A DNA stretch of 64,000 nucleotides from Streptomyces aidingensis (GCF_900112355.1 NZ_FOLM01000005.1:1-64000); one strand, 5' to 3'; shown: positions 25,935-34,573, numbered from the stretch's first letter. Translations and numbers: made by a program. The notes: a model not told the origin generated them from the letters alone.

Positions 25935-27380
25935 TCAGCGGGGGGTGCCGCGGATGTCGTCGACCACGGCGGCGGCGATGTCGCGGACGGCCCGGGTCTC
26001 GCAGAGGAAGCGCCAGTAGTCCGGGTTACGGCCGCCCTCCTCCAGGGCGGCGACGGCGGCGTCGAGCCGCTCCACCGCGTCGTCCAGCGGCCGGGCGTGC
26101 CGGGGATCGGGCATGCTGCGCCCGGCCATGGCCAGCCGCTGCGCGTCCCGGACGGCGAACCGGGTCCGCTCGATCTCCTGCTGCGGGTCGAAGGAGACCT
26201 CGTTCAGCCGGCGCAGCCGGTCACCGGCGGTGTCCACCAGCTCGTCGGTGCGGGCCAGCAGCTCCTGCACGGCGGCGATCCGGGCCTGGGCGTCCGCCCA
26301 GCGCTGCGTCTCCCGGGCGCGCTGCGCCTCGCGCAGCGAGTCCTCGGCCCGCCGCACCGACTCGGCGGCCTGTTCCGGCACCCGCTGGAGATCCTGCCAG
26401 CAGGCCGCGCTGAACCGGCGGCGCAGCTCGCTCAGCACCGGCTCCACCTGACCGGCCCGGGTGGAGATGGCCTCCGCGCGGGTGCGCAGCGAGGCCAGCC
26501 GGCGGTCGATCCCGCCCGCCCGGCGCGGCAGCTCCGCGGCCTCGGCGCGGATCGCCTCGGCCTGCCGGTGCAGCTGCTCGGCGCGGCCCAGGGTGGCCTG
26601 CACACCGTGCCGGGCGGCCCCCTCGTTGAGCAGCCGCAGCTCGGGGCCGAGCGCCGCCAGCGCGGCGGCCGACTCCTCCGCGGCGAAGCCGGCGGCGCGG
26701 GCGGCGTCCAGCGCCTCGGTGGCGGCCAGCAGTGTCCGTTTGGCCTGCTCCACCGCCGGGGCCAGCCGGGCGAGCTGCTGCTCGGCCCGCTGGAGCAGCG
26801 GGGCCAGACCGGCCGCGAACCGCTCCAGATCGGCGCGGGTGCGCTCCATCTCCTCCCGTATCCGGCTCAGCTCCTGCTGGGCCCGGGTGGCGGTGGCCGC
26901 GTCGAGCTGCGGGCTGTCCAGGTCGTGGGCGTCCACGGTGCTGATGTAGCGGTGCGAGACCTGGTCGATGCGCTCCCCGAGGGCGGAGAACTCGGCGGCG
27001 GCCCGGGCGCCCTGCGGGGAGCCGTCGGCGGCGCCGATGGTCTCGATGGAGATCCGCACCTCGCGCTGGGCGGTGTCGAGCTGGTAGAACGCCTCGGCCG
27101 CCGCGTGCTTGGCGCCCTGGGCCAGCGACCGCAGATCCTCCACCCGGCCGCGGCCCCAGCGGCGGGTGCCGCCGCCGGTGAAGGAGCCGGGCAGCGCGGC
27201 CAGGGCGGCGGCCAGCAGCGGCAGGGGCAGCAGCGCGGCCGTGGCCGGCCCGGCCAGCCCGGCCAGGACATCCGCGCCCGGCGCACCGGCCCGGCCCCGG
27301 GAGCGCCGGGGCGGCCGGGGCTCCTGCTCCGGGACGGTGGTGCTGCGCGCCGCCCGCGCGCTGTGCGCCGTCTGCCTCAC
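25935..27380 (-). CDS. Coiled-coil protein with one hydrophobic segment
   Basis: The GTG start (VRQTAHSARAARS) was chosen because GAGGGAG lies just upstream. The 481-residue product has a basic Pro-rich start, a hydrophobic stretch near residues 35-65 (LAGLAGPATAALLPLPLLAA), then about 350 residues of alanine/arginine/glutamate-rich helices predicted as long coiled coils (EEMERTRADLERFAAGL, EQAKRTLLAATEALDAA, QRARETQRWADAQARIAAV). It ends with EGGRNPDYWRFLCETRAVRDIA. I do not recognise the family. It is probably membrane-tethered and could be a scaffold. It is next to the FmdB gene on the same strand. Confidence 0.8.
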   Translation of the reverse strand: MRQTAHSARAARSTTVPEQEPRPPRRSRGRAGAPGADVLAGLAGPATAALLPLPLLAAALAALPGSFTGGGTRRWGRGRVEDLRSLAQGAKHAAAEAFYQLDTAQREVRISIETIGAADGSPQGARAAAEFSALGERIDQVSHRYISTVDAHDLDSPQLDAATATRAQQELSRIREEMERTRADLERFAAGLAPLLQRAEQQLARLAPAVEQAKRTLLAATEALDAARAAGFAAEESAAALAALGPELRLLNEGAARHGVQATLGRAEQLHRQAEAIRAEAAELPRRAGGIDRRLASLRTRAEAISTRAGQVEPVLSELRRRFSAACWQDLQRVPEQAAESVRRAEDSLREAQRARETQRWADAQARIAAVQELLARTDELVDTAGDRLRRLNEVSFDPQQEIERTRFAVRDAQRLAMAGRSMPDPRHARPLDDAVERLDAAVAALEEGGRNPDYWRFLCETRAVRDIAAAVVDDIRGTPR

Positions 27381-27601
27381 GTACTCCCTCTTCCCGACGC
27401 GGTGCCTGCCAAGCCCGTGCTCCGGGACGGGCCGCCGGGACGCCCGGGACACCCGTGCCGTGAGCCGGTTCCCCATTCTTCCACCCGCTCCCGGGACCGG
27501 GCAGGGAACGGTCATCGGCAAGGGACGGGCCGGCCGGCCGGCCGGGCGCGGGGCGGGGCGATGTGCGGGCGGGCGGGGCGGGAGGGCCGGGGCCGCCGGG
27601 A

Positions 27602-28468
27602 TCAGCCCGCGGGCCGGACGGTGATGCTGCCGTTGTTGCTCTCCGCGCTGATCACATGCTCGTCGCCGCCGCGCGCCACGGACACCTCCTCGTTGCCGTT
27701 CTCGGCCTGCGCCCGGACGTCGTAGCGGGCGTCGCCCGGCACCTCGATGGTGGTGGAGCCGTTCACGGAATCCGTCTCCACCAGCGCCGGGGCGGTGGAC
27801 AGCGAGAGGTGGATGGAGCCGTTGCGGCTGCTGGCGCTGACCGTGTCCGCATCCACCCCGCTGGCGGTGATCCGGCCGTTGTCGGCCTCCAGGGCCAGCG
27901 GCCCGGAGGAGCCGGTCACGGTCAGCGCGCCGTTGCTGGAGGACAGGTCCAGCCCGCCGGTGAAGCCGGCCGCCTCCAGCGCGCCGTTGCTGCTGCTGGC
28001 CCGGACCGTCAGGCCCTCCGGCACGGTCACCACATGCCGGCCGTCGCACCGGGTGACGATGCCCTCGCAGGACACCTTCAGCTCCAGCCGGCCGTCGTCC
28101 GTCATGGACCAGGTGATGCCGGTGCGGCCCTGCACCTTCTCGGCGCGGAACCAGCGGGCCACCTCCACCTCGCCGTCCAGGGCCGGATCGGTGGCCAGCT
28201 CCACGCGGCTGTTGTGCGCCTCGATCACCAGGGGCTCGCCCTCCGCCAGATCCGCCAGCGAAAAGCTGCGCCGCTGGTCCGCGATGTCGTGGGTCTCCTC
28301 GGCGCAGGCGGTCAGCACGCCGGAGGCCAGCAGCACGGCACCGGCCGCCAGCAGGACCCGCGGCGCGGTGCGGTTGCTGCGGTACCGGGCGCGCGGCGGG
28401 CCCGCCGGCCCGCCGGTCGCGGCTCGCAGAGAGTTCTCCGTCGGGTCCTTGCGCACGCTCGTCGTCAT
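27602..28468 (-). CDS. Beta-solenoid lipoprotein, DUF4097-like
   Basis: The 288-residue protein has a long basic N terminus, a hydrophobic segment and lipobox LTAC with lipidated Cys55. The exported part is a repeat of short beta strands separated by x-N-G turns (SSNGALEAAG, SSNGALTVTG, ADNGRITASG, SRNGSIHLSL, SVNGSTTIEV, ESNNGSITV), the pattern of DUF4097/adhesin-like solenoids. It should be anchored outside the membrane; the role is unknown. The ATG has TAGCGT 7 nt upstream and no ribosome site, so it is probably leaderless. It is divergent from the tRNA gene. Confidence 0.85.
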   Translation of the reverse strand: MTTSVRKDPTENSLRAATGGPAGPPRARYRSNRTAPRVLLAAGAVLLASGVLTACAEETHDIADQRRSFSLADLAEGEPLVIEAHNSRVELATDPALDGEVEVARWFRAEKVQGRTGITWSMTDDGRLELKVSCEGIVTRCDGRHVVTVPEGLTVRASSSNGALEAAGFTGGLDLSSSNGALTVTGSSGPLALEADNGRITASGVDADTVSASSRNGSIHLSLSTAPALVETDSVNGSTTIEVPGDARYDVRAQAENGNEEVSVARGGDEHVISAESNNGSITVRPAG

Positions 28469-28475
28469 GACCGGA

Positions 28476-28481
28476 ACGCTA
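28476..28481 (-). promoter_or_regulatory. -10 box for leaderless start of beta-solenoid lipoprotein
   Basis: TAGCGT ends exactly 7 nt before the ATG at 28468 on the minus strand. Confidence 0.6.
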
Positions 28482-28577
28482 TGGGCCGCCCGCCGCCCGG
28501 ACCATCCGGGCGGCCACCGGACCCCTGGTGGGGATTCCCCCACCTTCCGCCCTGTACGCTGGTGCGGTCGGGATCCC

Positions 28578-28649
28578 GGGCGCATAGCTCAGTGGCAGAG
28601 CGCTTGCCTTACAAGCAAGATGTCACAGGTTCGAACCCTGTTGCGCCCA
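28578..28649 (+). tRNA. tRNA-Val (anticodon UAC)
   Basis: A complete cloverleaf: acceptor GGGCGCA/TGCGCCC, D arm GCTC...GAGC, anticodon arm CTTGC-CTTACAA-GCAAG giving anticodon TAC, and T arm ACAGG-TTCGAAC-CCTGT. The discriminator is A and CCA is not fully encoded. It reads GUA valine codons, which are rare in this genome. Confidence 0.97.
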
Positions 28650-28678
28650 CTCGTCGCAGGCGCCGCCGAGCGGTGCGG

Positions 28679-28711
28679 GAGCCCGGTTCCGAAGGTGTGG
28701 GAACCGGGCTC
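28679..28711. terminator. Hairpin terminator after tRNA-Val
   Basis: A perfect 12-bp inverted repeat (28679-28690 and 28700-28711, 9-nt loop) lies 29 bp downstream of the tRNA and 19 bp past the convergent dedA-like stop, so it can serve both strands. Confidence 0.7.
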
Positions 28712-28730
28712 GTGGTGTGTGCGGGGCCGG

Positions 28731-29372
28731 TCAGACGGGGGTGGGGCGGTCGGGGTGCGCGCCGCGGAGCAGGCGGGCGGCGACCAGGCCGGCACCGGCC
28801 AGCGCCACCAGGGAGAGCCCGGTGGCGATCCAGCTCGCGCCGAGCAACTGCGCGCCCAGATAGCCGAGGCCGACGCTGTAGGCCGACCAGGCCACGGCGG
28901 CAACCGCCGACCAGGGCAGGAACTCCATGGCCCGGCGGTGCGAGACGCCCGCGCCCAGGCTCACCACGGCGCGGCCGGCCGGCGCGAAGCGGGCCAGCAC
29001 CACCAGCGGGCCGCCGCCGCGCACCAGCGCCAGGCCCAGGCGCTGCTGAGCGGCGGTCAGCCGGCGGGAACGGCTGATCAGCCGGGTGTAGCGGCGGCTG
29101 CCGTGGCGGGCGAGGCGGTAGGCGGCGAGATCGCCCAGCACCGAAGCGGCGGCGGCGCACAGCGCCAGCAGGAACAGCTCGGGCAGGTGGGCGTTGGCGT
29201 GCGGGGCGGGCAGGCCGGCGACATCGGCGGCGGCACCGGCCGCGAGGGTGGCGGCGGCGACCACGACGGCCCCGCTGGGCAGCACGGGCAGGAAGACGTC
29301 CAGCAGGATGGACAGCACGATCACCACATAGATCCACGGGGCGTACAGCAGTATCCCCAGTGCCTCCAGCAC
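28731..29372 (-). CDS. DedA family membrane protein (VTT domain)
   Basis: The 213-residue protein has the DedA/VTT layout: an N-terminal hydrophobic pair, a re-entrant region with LPVLPSGAVVVAAATLAA, the segment VLGDLAAYRLARHGSRR, the conserved RFAPAGRAVVSLGAGVSH (membrane-embedded Arg/Gly motif) and two terminal helices. DedA proteins act as flippases or scramblases for undecaprenyl phosphate or phospholipids in the cell membrane. GTG start preceded by GGGGGAG. It is convergent with the tRNA terminator. Confidence 0.9.
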   Translation of the reverse strand: MLEALGILLYAPWIYVVIVLSILLDVFLPVLPSGAVVVAAATLAAGAAADVAGLPAPHANAHLPELFLLALCAAAASVLGDLAAYRLARHGSRRYTRLISRSRRLTAAQQRLGLALVRGGGPLVVLARFAPAGRAVVSLGAGVSHRRAMEFLPWSAVAAVAWSAYSVGLGYLGAQLLGASWIATGLSLVALAGAGLVAARLLRGAHPDRPTPV

Positions 29373-29634
29373 GCGCTCCCCCGTTCCCCGTGGCCGCCCG
29401 GTACGGGTGGCCGGCTCCAGGCAGCCTTGTCTATCGCGGCCACCTCGGTCCGGCGACCCAGTTGTGGTCGAGACGCGCGCGCCCAGGCGTCTCCGTTCCG
29501 CCGTACAGCGTACGCCCCGTCACTGACACGGTGGACTGCGGGCCGGGTCCGGCCGAAGGGCCGGTGAACGCGGGCAGGCTCAGCCCGTGACCATGACCAC
29601 GCATCGGGGCACGAGGACGGCGAGGAGGCACACG

Positions 29635-30270
29635 ATGCGAAGCAGCAGGTGGCGGGTGCGCACCGCGGTGGCAGCAGCGGCGGCGGCGGCGTTGACGGCG
29701 ACGGCCACGGCGGCGCTGCCGGGCGGTGCGGCGGCGGCCGTGGCCGCTCCGGCAGCCGGCGCGGAGGGCTACTGGCAGCATGCCTGGGGCGAGTTGCGGC
29801 AGGTCCCGGCCGGGGGCGGCGGCCAGGCCCCGCTCCGGGCCGTGACGTACGACACAGCACTGGTGCCGGAGGGCGCGGTGATCCATGTCGCGCACAGCGT
29901 GGCGGACGGCGCCACTTCGGTGGTCCTGTCGGTGCGCGGGCTGCGGCCCGGCCACACCTATGGCGCCCATGTGCACGCCGAACCCTGCGGACCGGACCCG
30001 CAGGATGCCGGACCGCACTACCAGAACGTCACCGGGGACGATCCCGCGCTGGCCAACCCGGACAACGAGGTGTGGCTCGACGTCACCCCCGGGGAGGACG
30101 GCAGGGGCTGGTCGAGGGCCCACCAGGACTGGGTCTTCCGCCCGGCCCCGGCCCGTTCGGTGGTGCTGCACGCCCGCGCCACCTCGACCGGCGAGGACGG
30201 CCGCCCCGCGGGTGACGCGGGCGAGCGCGTGGCCTGCTTCACCGTTCCGTTCTCGCCGTACCACTCCTGA
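29635..30270 (+). CDS. Secreted superoxide dismutase family protein, Cu-only-like
   Basis: The ATG at 29635 was chosen because GAGGAGG lies 6 nt upstream; in-frame starts at 29587 and 29593 lack a site. The 211-residue product has an Ala-rich signal peptide (residues 1-43), then a SodC-like beta barrel: GAHVHAEPC gives copper ligands H112 and H114 and the disulfide Cys118, GPHYQN supplies the bridging His, SVVLHA another copper His, and VACFTV the second Cys. The zinc-loop HxxxxxxxxH-x-D ligands of normal SodC are not seen (NEVWLD instead). It probably removes superoxide outside the cell. Confidence 0.82.
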   Translation: MRSSRWRVRTAVAAAAAAALTATATAALPGGAAAAVAAPAAGAEGYWQHAWGELRQVPAGGGGQAPLRAVTYDTALVPEGAVIHVAHSVADGATSVVLSVRGLRPGHTYGAHVHAEPCGPDPQDAGPHYQNVTGDDPALANPDNEVWLDVTPGEDGRGWSRAHQDWVFRPAPARSVVLHARATSTGEDGRPAGDAGERVACFTVPFSPYHS

Positions 30271-30395
30271 GACACCGCAAGGGACCAGTGGCCCGGGGCC
30301 CCGCGCGGGGTCCCGGGCCGTACCGTGCGGAGAACCGGGCGGGGCGGCGGGGGCTTTCCGGGCCCGGCCCGCCGTCCCGTACAGTGGACGGCGCA

Positions 30396-30516
30396 GAAGG
30401 GGAGTAGCTCTTCGCCGGACCGTCGACATACTGGCGCCGCCCACGGGCGGTGCCCGGCGCCCGGAGGCGGGCCGTCCGCCGCGCATCGCGCGGGCGGGCC
30501 CGTCAGCGAGACCTTC
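30396..30516 (+). promoter_or_regulatory. yybP-ykoY manganese riboswitch
   Basis: The two conserved arms are recognisable: GAAGGGGAGTAGC at 30396-30408 and the CGTCGACATACTGG loop at 30421-30434, closed by CGTCAGCGAGACCTTC at 30501-30516. P1 pairs GAAGG (30396-30400) with CCTTC (30512-30516). Downstream, GGCCGAAG (30564-30571) can pair with CTTCGGCC (30513-30520), which competes with P1 and gives a switchable expression platform. It precedes the GDT1-family gene, a usual target of this Mn2+-sensing class. Confidence 0.85.
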
Positions 30517-30627
30517 GGCCGCAGTGTCCCGACGCCGCATGCCCGGCGTCCCGGTCGCTGCCGGGCCGAAGTGTGCGCTCCCGCGGATTCCTCGGCCCGG
30601 CGGCCCGAGCAGTGAGGAATCCCGCCC

Positions 30628-31209
30628 GTGTTCAGTCTCTCCGTCGCCGCCGTCACCTTCGGTGTGATCTTTCTCGCGGAACTCCCGGACAAGACCGCCC
30701 TGGCCGGGCTGCTGCTGGGCACCCGGTTCCGGGCCTCGTTCGTCTTCGCCGGGGTGGCGGCGGCCTTTGTGGTGCATGTCGCCCTGGCGGTGGCGGCCGG
30801 CAGCCTGCTGAGCCTGCTGCCGCACCGCCCGGTGCAGGCCGTGGTAGGGGTGCTGTTCCTCACCGGTGCGGTGCTGCTGCTGCGCCACCGGGCGGCGGAC
30901 GGGGAGCAGGTGCGGGCGCCGCGCGACACCTCGTTCTGGCGGGTGGCGGGCGCCGGTTTCATGCTGATCCTCGCCGCCGAACTGGGCGATCTGACCCAGA
31001 TCATGACGGCCAATCTGGCGGCCCGCTACGACAGTCCGCTGTCGGTGGCGGTGGGCGCGCTGCTGGCGCTGTGGTCGGTGGCCGCCATCGGCGTTCTGGG
31101 CGGGCGTGCGCTGATGCGCCGGGTGCCGCTGAGGCTGATCACCCGTATCGCCGCCGGGGTGATGCTGGTCCTCGCGGCGCTGAGCTTCCGGGAGGCCCTG
31201 GGCGGCTGA
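30628..31209 (+). CDS. TMEM165/GDT1 (UPF0016) family transporter
   Basis: The 193-residue protein has six membrane helices in two halves, each with the family E-x-G-D-[KR]-[TS] motif: AELPDKTALAG near residue 18 and AELGDLTQIMT near 117. The first has P in place of G. This family (MneA/GDT1) exports Mn2+ or Ca2+ in exchange for H+. GTG start with GAGGAAT about 9 nt upstream. The Mn2+-type riboswitch in its leader strongly supports Mn2+ as the substrate. Confidence 0.92.
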   Translation: MFSLSVAAVTFGVIFLAELPDKTALAGLLLGTRFRASFVFAGVAAAFVVHVALAVAAGSLLSLLPHRPVQAVVGVLFLTGAVLLLRHRAADGEQVRAPRDTSFWRVAGAGFMLILAAELGDLTQIMTANLAARYDSPLSVAVGALLALWSVAAIGVLGGRALMRRVPLRLITRIAAGVMLVLAALSFREALGG

Positions 31210-31252
31210 GCGGACGCGCCGCGCCGCGCCGGTCGGACAGGGGTGTACCGGG

Positions 31253-31320
31253 CCGGGGCGGCCGGCTCGGGGCGTCACCGTGGCGGGGAGGGATGGCCGG
31301 TGACGCGAAGGCCGCCCCGG
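31253..31320. terminator. Nested bidirectional hairpin
   Basis: An outer 11-bp inverted repeat (31253-31263 with 31310-31320) encloses an inner 8-bp repeat (GCGTCACC 31272-31279 with GGTGACGC 31299-31306). It lies between two convergent genes and can terminate both. Confidence 0.65.
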
Positions 31321-31333
31321 TCCGGAGCGCGGG

Positions 31334-32011
31334 TCAGCCGGCGGTGGCCGGTGAGCGGGATATCCGGCGGGCGATGCCGCCGTCGGCGGGTGACACCCGC
31401 AGCCCGCTGAGGTCGGGCACGGCGAGGTCGGGGCCGAAGGCGGCGGCCACCCGGCCGACGCCGACCACCCGCATGCCCGCCGCCCGGGCCGCGCCGATGC
31501 CGGCCGCCGAGTCCTCGAACACCACGCAGCGCCCGGGCGCCACGCCGAGTTCGGCGGCGGCCTTGAGAAAGCCCTCCGGGTCCGGCTTGCTGGCGCTGAC
31601 GGACTCCGCGGTGATCCTCAGCCGCGGCATGGGCAGGCCGGCCGCGGCCATCCGCACCTCGGCCAGCGGTGCGTCCGCCGAGGTGACCAGCGCGTGCGGA
31701 AAGCCGTCCAGGGCGGCCAGCAGCGCGGCGGCGCCGGGGATCGCCACCACCCCGTCCACATCGGCCCGTTCGTCGGCCAGCATCCGGGCGTTCTCGGCGA
31801 GATTGACCTCCGCCGGGCGCTCGGGCAGCAGTTCAGCCATGGTGGCGTGGCCCTGGCGGCCGTGCGCCACGCTCATCACATGGTCGCCGTCCAGCCCGTG
31901 CGCGGCGGCCCAGCGGCGCCATACCCGTTCCACCACGGCGTGCGAGTCGACCAGGGTGCCGTCCATGTCCAGCAGTACGGCATGGGCGGACAGTTCGGGC
32001 GGTGCGGACAT
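31334..32011 (-). CDS. HAD-superfamily sugar-phosphatase-like hydrolase
   Basis: The 225-residue protein has HAD motif I LLDMDGTLVDS (nucleophile Asp in DMDGT), a helical C1-type cap, motif II LVTSADAP, Lys motif SKPDPEGF and motif IV VFEDSAAGI. This is the beta-phosphoglucomutase/sugar-phosphatase (YfbT-like) branch, so it should dephosphorylate a sugar phosphate or similar metabolite. The ATG has CAGGAGC 6 nt upstream. It is transcribed alone; its leader holds a strong 14-bp hairpin. Confidence 0.92.
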   Translation of the reverse strand: MSAPPELSAHAVLLDMDGTLVDSHAVVERVWRRWAAAHGLDGDHVMSVAHGRQGHATMAELLPERPAEVNLAENARMLADERADVDGVVAIPGAAALLAALDGFPHALVTSADAPLAEVRMAAAGLPMPRLRITAESVSASKPDPEGFLKAAAELGVAPGRCVVFEDSAAGIGAARAAGMRVVGVGRVAAAFGPDLAVPDLSGLRVSPADGGIARRISRSPATAG

Positions 32012-32352
32012 CAAGGGCTCCTGAGGCGGTGCGGCGGCGGTGCGGGGGTGCGGGTGGGTGACGGGCGGGCGGGCGTGCCGTGGACGGGCACAGGCAAGTG
32101 GCTCCGCCCGCCGTTGGTCGGGGCGTCTGGGGCGGAGCCACTTTGTTCTCTCACGATACAAAACCGGGGCGAGGGTGTGCCAGTCCCCCCGGTGAACTTC
32201 CGCGCCCGGCCGGCCGGACTCACTCCTGCTCACCGACTGCTCACCGACGGGGGAGGGCCGGTGTATCCACATGGCCGGGACGTCTGTCGAACAGTGGTGC
32301 ATAATCGCCCCACGGCCGTTGCAAGAGGCCCGGCGAGGGGAGGTGCCGTCAG
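32012..32352. promoter_or_regulatory. Divergent 341-bp intergenic region with hairpin
   Basis: The region lies between the HAD gene and the first peptidoglycan-binding gene. It contains a perfect 14-bp inverted repeat (32096-32109 with 32130-32143, 20-nt loop) followed on the plus strand by TTGTTCTCTC. It also contains a GCATAATCGC element at 32299-32308 that recurs before the third paralogue and may be its -10 region. Confidence 0.6.
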
Positions 32353-33492
32353 ATGCAGGGTGCGGCGCACTGCGCGAGGTGCGGCACAGCCGTGGGCGCG
32401 GACGGCAGCCCGCGCTGTGAGTGCGACAGACCGTCCGATTCGCCGCCCCGGATCTATGTGACCCTCGGCGAGGCGGAGGCCGTACGCGACCCCGCCCCCG
32501 AGGACCTGGCCCGGTTCTCGGCCCCGGCCGCCTCGGACGTCCCGGGCCCCGGCGACAGCAGCGGTGACGGTGCCGTCCGCGGCGAAGGCCCGGTCACCGG
32601 CACCGGCCTGATGCCCTACCAGCGGTCCCGTCCCGCTCACGCCCGGCCCAGGAGCCGGGCCCGCACCTCGCTGCTGGCCGGCGGCGCCGCCGCGCTGGTG
32701 ATGGGCTGTACGGCGGTGGCCACCTCGCTGCTCGGCGGCGGCGCCGCCCAGCGCGCAGACAACGACTCCCGGCGGTCGGACGACCGCACGCTCGCCCTGC
32801 CGGACGGCGACCTGACCGCGCTGGAGGAGTGGGCGTCCCCGGAGCCGGACGAGGACGTGGTCGCCCCGGTGACCGAGGAGGAACCGGAGAACGGGCAGCC
32901 GGCCACCGGCGAACCGGCGGACGAGCCGTCGGCCGCGCCCTCCCCGGCCGGTTCCGGCGGCAGTGACGTGGCCGACCCCGCCTCGCCGGAGCCCGGCGCG
33001 GGCAGCGGACCCGCACGCAGCGGCGGCGAGTCCGGCCGGCCAGGGAAGGACCAGGGCAGCGGCAACGGAGCCGGTGCCGGCGAGCAGGACGGCGGCAGCG
33101 GTGCGGACGGCGGCCACAGCCACCGGGACGACCAGAACGACCGGGACGACCAGAACGACCAGAACGACCAGAACGACGCGGACGGCGGCGAGCCCGGCAC
33201 CGGTACCGGCGGCAGCGGGGACGGCGGCACCGGCGGCGAGCCGGACGGCGGCGCGGCCGTGACCTCCCTGGCGGAGGGCGACTCCGGACCCGAGGTCGCC
33301 GAACTCCAGGACCGGCTGCGCCAGGTGCTGTGGTACTTCCGCTATGTGGACGTCCCCGACGGGGTGTTCGACTGGCAGACCGAGTCCGCGGTGGGCACCT
33401 TCCAGCTCTGGTACGGCATCCGCGGCGACGCCTGGGGCGTCTACGGTCCCCACACCCGTGCCGTGCTGGAGCAGCACACCAGCTATTCGTGA
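32353..33492 (+). CDS. Zinc-ribbon/TM/peptidoglycan-binding protein, copy 1
   Basis: The 379-residue protein begins with a zinc-ribbon-like CARCGTAVG...CEC (four Cys in 20 residues), then RIYVTLGEAEAV. A basic stretch follows (ARPRSRARTS) before one hydrophobic segment, AALVMGCTAVATSLLGGG. A long acidic Pro/Gly linker with DDQND repeats leads to a C-terminal PG_binding_1 domain (GDSGPEVAELQDRLRQVLWY...GVFDWQTESAVGTFQLWYG...GVYGPHTRAVLEQ). The charge pattern predicts a cytoplasmic ribbon and an external PG domain. The ATG has GGGGAGGTG 7 nt upstream. Confidence 0.88.
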   Translation: MQGAAHCARCGTAVGADGSPRCECDRPSDSPPRIYVTLGEAEAVRDPAPEDLARFSAPAASDVPGPGDSSGDGAVRGEGPVTGTGLMPYQRSRPAHARPRSRARTSLLAGGAAALVMGCTAVATSLLGGGAAQRADNDSRRSDDRTLALPDGDLTALEEWASPEPDEDVVAPVTEEEPENGQPATGEPADEPSAAPSPAGSGGSDVADPASPEPGAGSGPARSGGESGRPGKDQGSGNGAGAGEQDGGSGADGGHSHRDDQNDRDDQNDQNDQNDADGGEPGTGTGGSGDGGTGGEPDGGAAVTSLAEGDSGPEVAELQDRLRQVLWYFRYVDVPDGVFDWQTESAVGTFQLWYGIRGDAWGVYGPHTRAVLEQHTSYS

Positions 33493-33601
33493 ACCCCGGC
33501 AGTCGGCCGCCACGGCCCGCGCCGCTCCCGCCCGCCGCGCCCGGGGGCGGGCCCGCACCGCGCGCGCAGCGCTGCCGTCGACCTGGGGAGGAGCAACCAC
33601 C

Positions 33602-34552
33602 GTGGCGGAGACCGGATCTGCCTGCGCGTTCTGCGGCGGGCCGGACTGCCGGGACGGCTGCCCGCGGCGGGCGGAACCTGCCGCCGGGCCGGCCCTCTAC
33701 GGCACCGTCGCGGCCGATGACCGGCCGCTGACCGCCGATCCCGCGGACCTCGCCCTCTTCTCCGACTCCGGCGCGGACGACACCGTGGTCCTGGCCCCCG
33801 TCCCCGCCGGTTCCGCCGGCCGGTCCGGCCGCCCGCGCCGGAGCCGGACCGGCCGGACCGGCCGGCGGGGACGGCTGCGGGCCGCCGCCCTGGCCGCCGG
33901 CACGGTCGGCGTGGTCATGGGCTGCACCGCGGTGGTCAGCGCGCTGATCACGGGCGGCGGGGACGGCACGCCCGACCGGGCCGAGGAGACCGCCCGGCCG
34001 AAGCCCTCCCTCGCCCTGCCCGACGGCGGCCTGGCCGAGAGCCCCGACACCGGGGAGGTGGACTCGCCGTCCCCGGAGGAGGAACTGCTCTCCGCGTCGC
34101 CGACCGCGTCGCCCACCGCGTCCGCCACGACCGGATCCGAGCCGACCGGTCCGGGCGGCACCGCCCCGGAGACCTCGCCGGCTCCGGAGCCTTCGGCCAC
34201 CCGCTCCCCGTCGCCCACCACCCCCGCGCCCACCGCCACCGCCACCGGCGACGGGGACGGCGAGCCGGACGAGGCCCCGGTGCTGCGCCGCGGGGACAGC
34301 GGCCCGGCGGTCGAGGAACTCCAGCTCCGGCTCCGCCAGGTCCCGCACATCTACGACGGGGAGATCACCGGCGACTTCGGCCGGCGGACCGAGGAGGCGG
34401 TCAGCCGCTTCCAGTGGTGGTACGGAGTGCACGGCGACGAGCCCGGCGTCTACGGCCCCCGCACCCGGGACCGCCTGGAGGAGATCACCCACCACGGGGG
34501 CGACGGCGACCGGGACGGCGACTGGGACGGCGACCGGGGCGGTAACCCCTGA
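33602..34552 (+). CDS. Zinc-ribbon/TM/peptidoglycan-binding protein, copy 2
   Basis: This 316-residue paralogue has the same order: CAFCGGPDCRDGCPRR ribbon, LYGTVAADDRPL, basic RSRTGRTGRRGR, hydrophobic VGVVMGCTAVVSALITGG, a Ser/Thr/Pro-rich linker, and PG_binding_1 (GDSGPAVEELQLRLRQVPHIYDGEITGDFGRRTEEAVSRF...GVYGPRTRDRLEE) with a terminal Asp/Gly tail. GTG start with GGGAGGAG about 10 nt upstream. It lies 109 bp after copy 1. Confidence 0.88.
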   Translation: MAETGSACAFCGGPDCRDGCPRRAEPAAGPALYGTVAADDRPLTADPADLALFSDSGADDTVVLAPVPAGSAGRSGRPRRSRTGRTGRRGRLRAAALAAGTVGVVMGCTAVVSALITGGGDGTPDRAEETARPKPSLALPDGGLAESPDTGEVDSPSPEEELLSASPTASPTASATTGSEPTGPGGTAPETSPAPEPSATRSPSPTTPAPTATATGDGDGEPDEAPVLRRGDSGPAVEELQLRLRQVPHIYDGEITGDFGRRTEEAVSRFQWWYGVHGDEPGVYGPRTRDRLEEITHHGGDGDRDGDWDGDRGGNP

Positions 34553-34573
34553 CCGCGTTCGCACAGCCGTACG

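Noticed and set aside
33126..33180. Repeats in the first peptidoglycan-binding gene that looked CRISPR-like
   Set aside because: These are 9-bp GACCAGAAC-type coding repeats in one linker (Asp-Gln-Asn), with no spacers.
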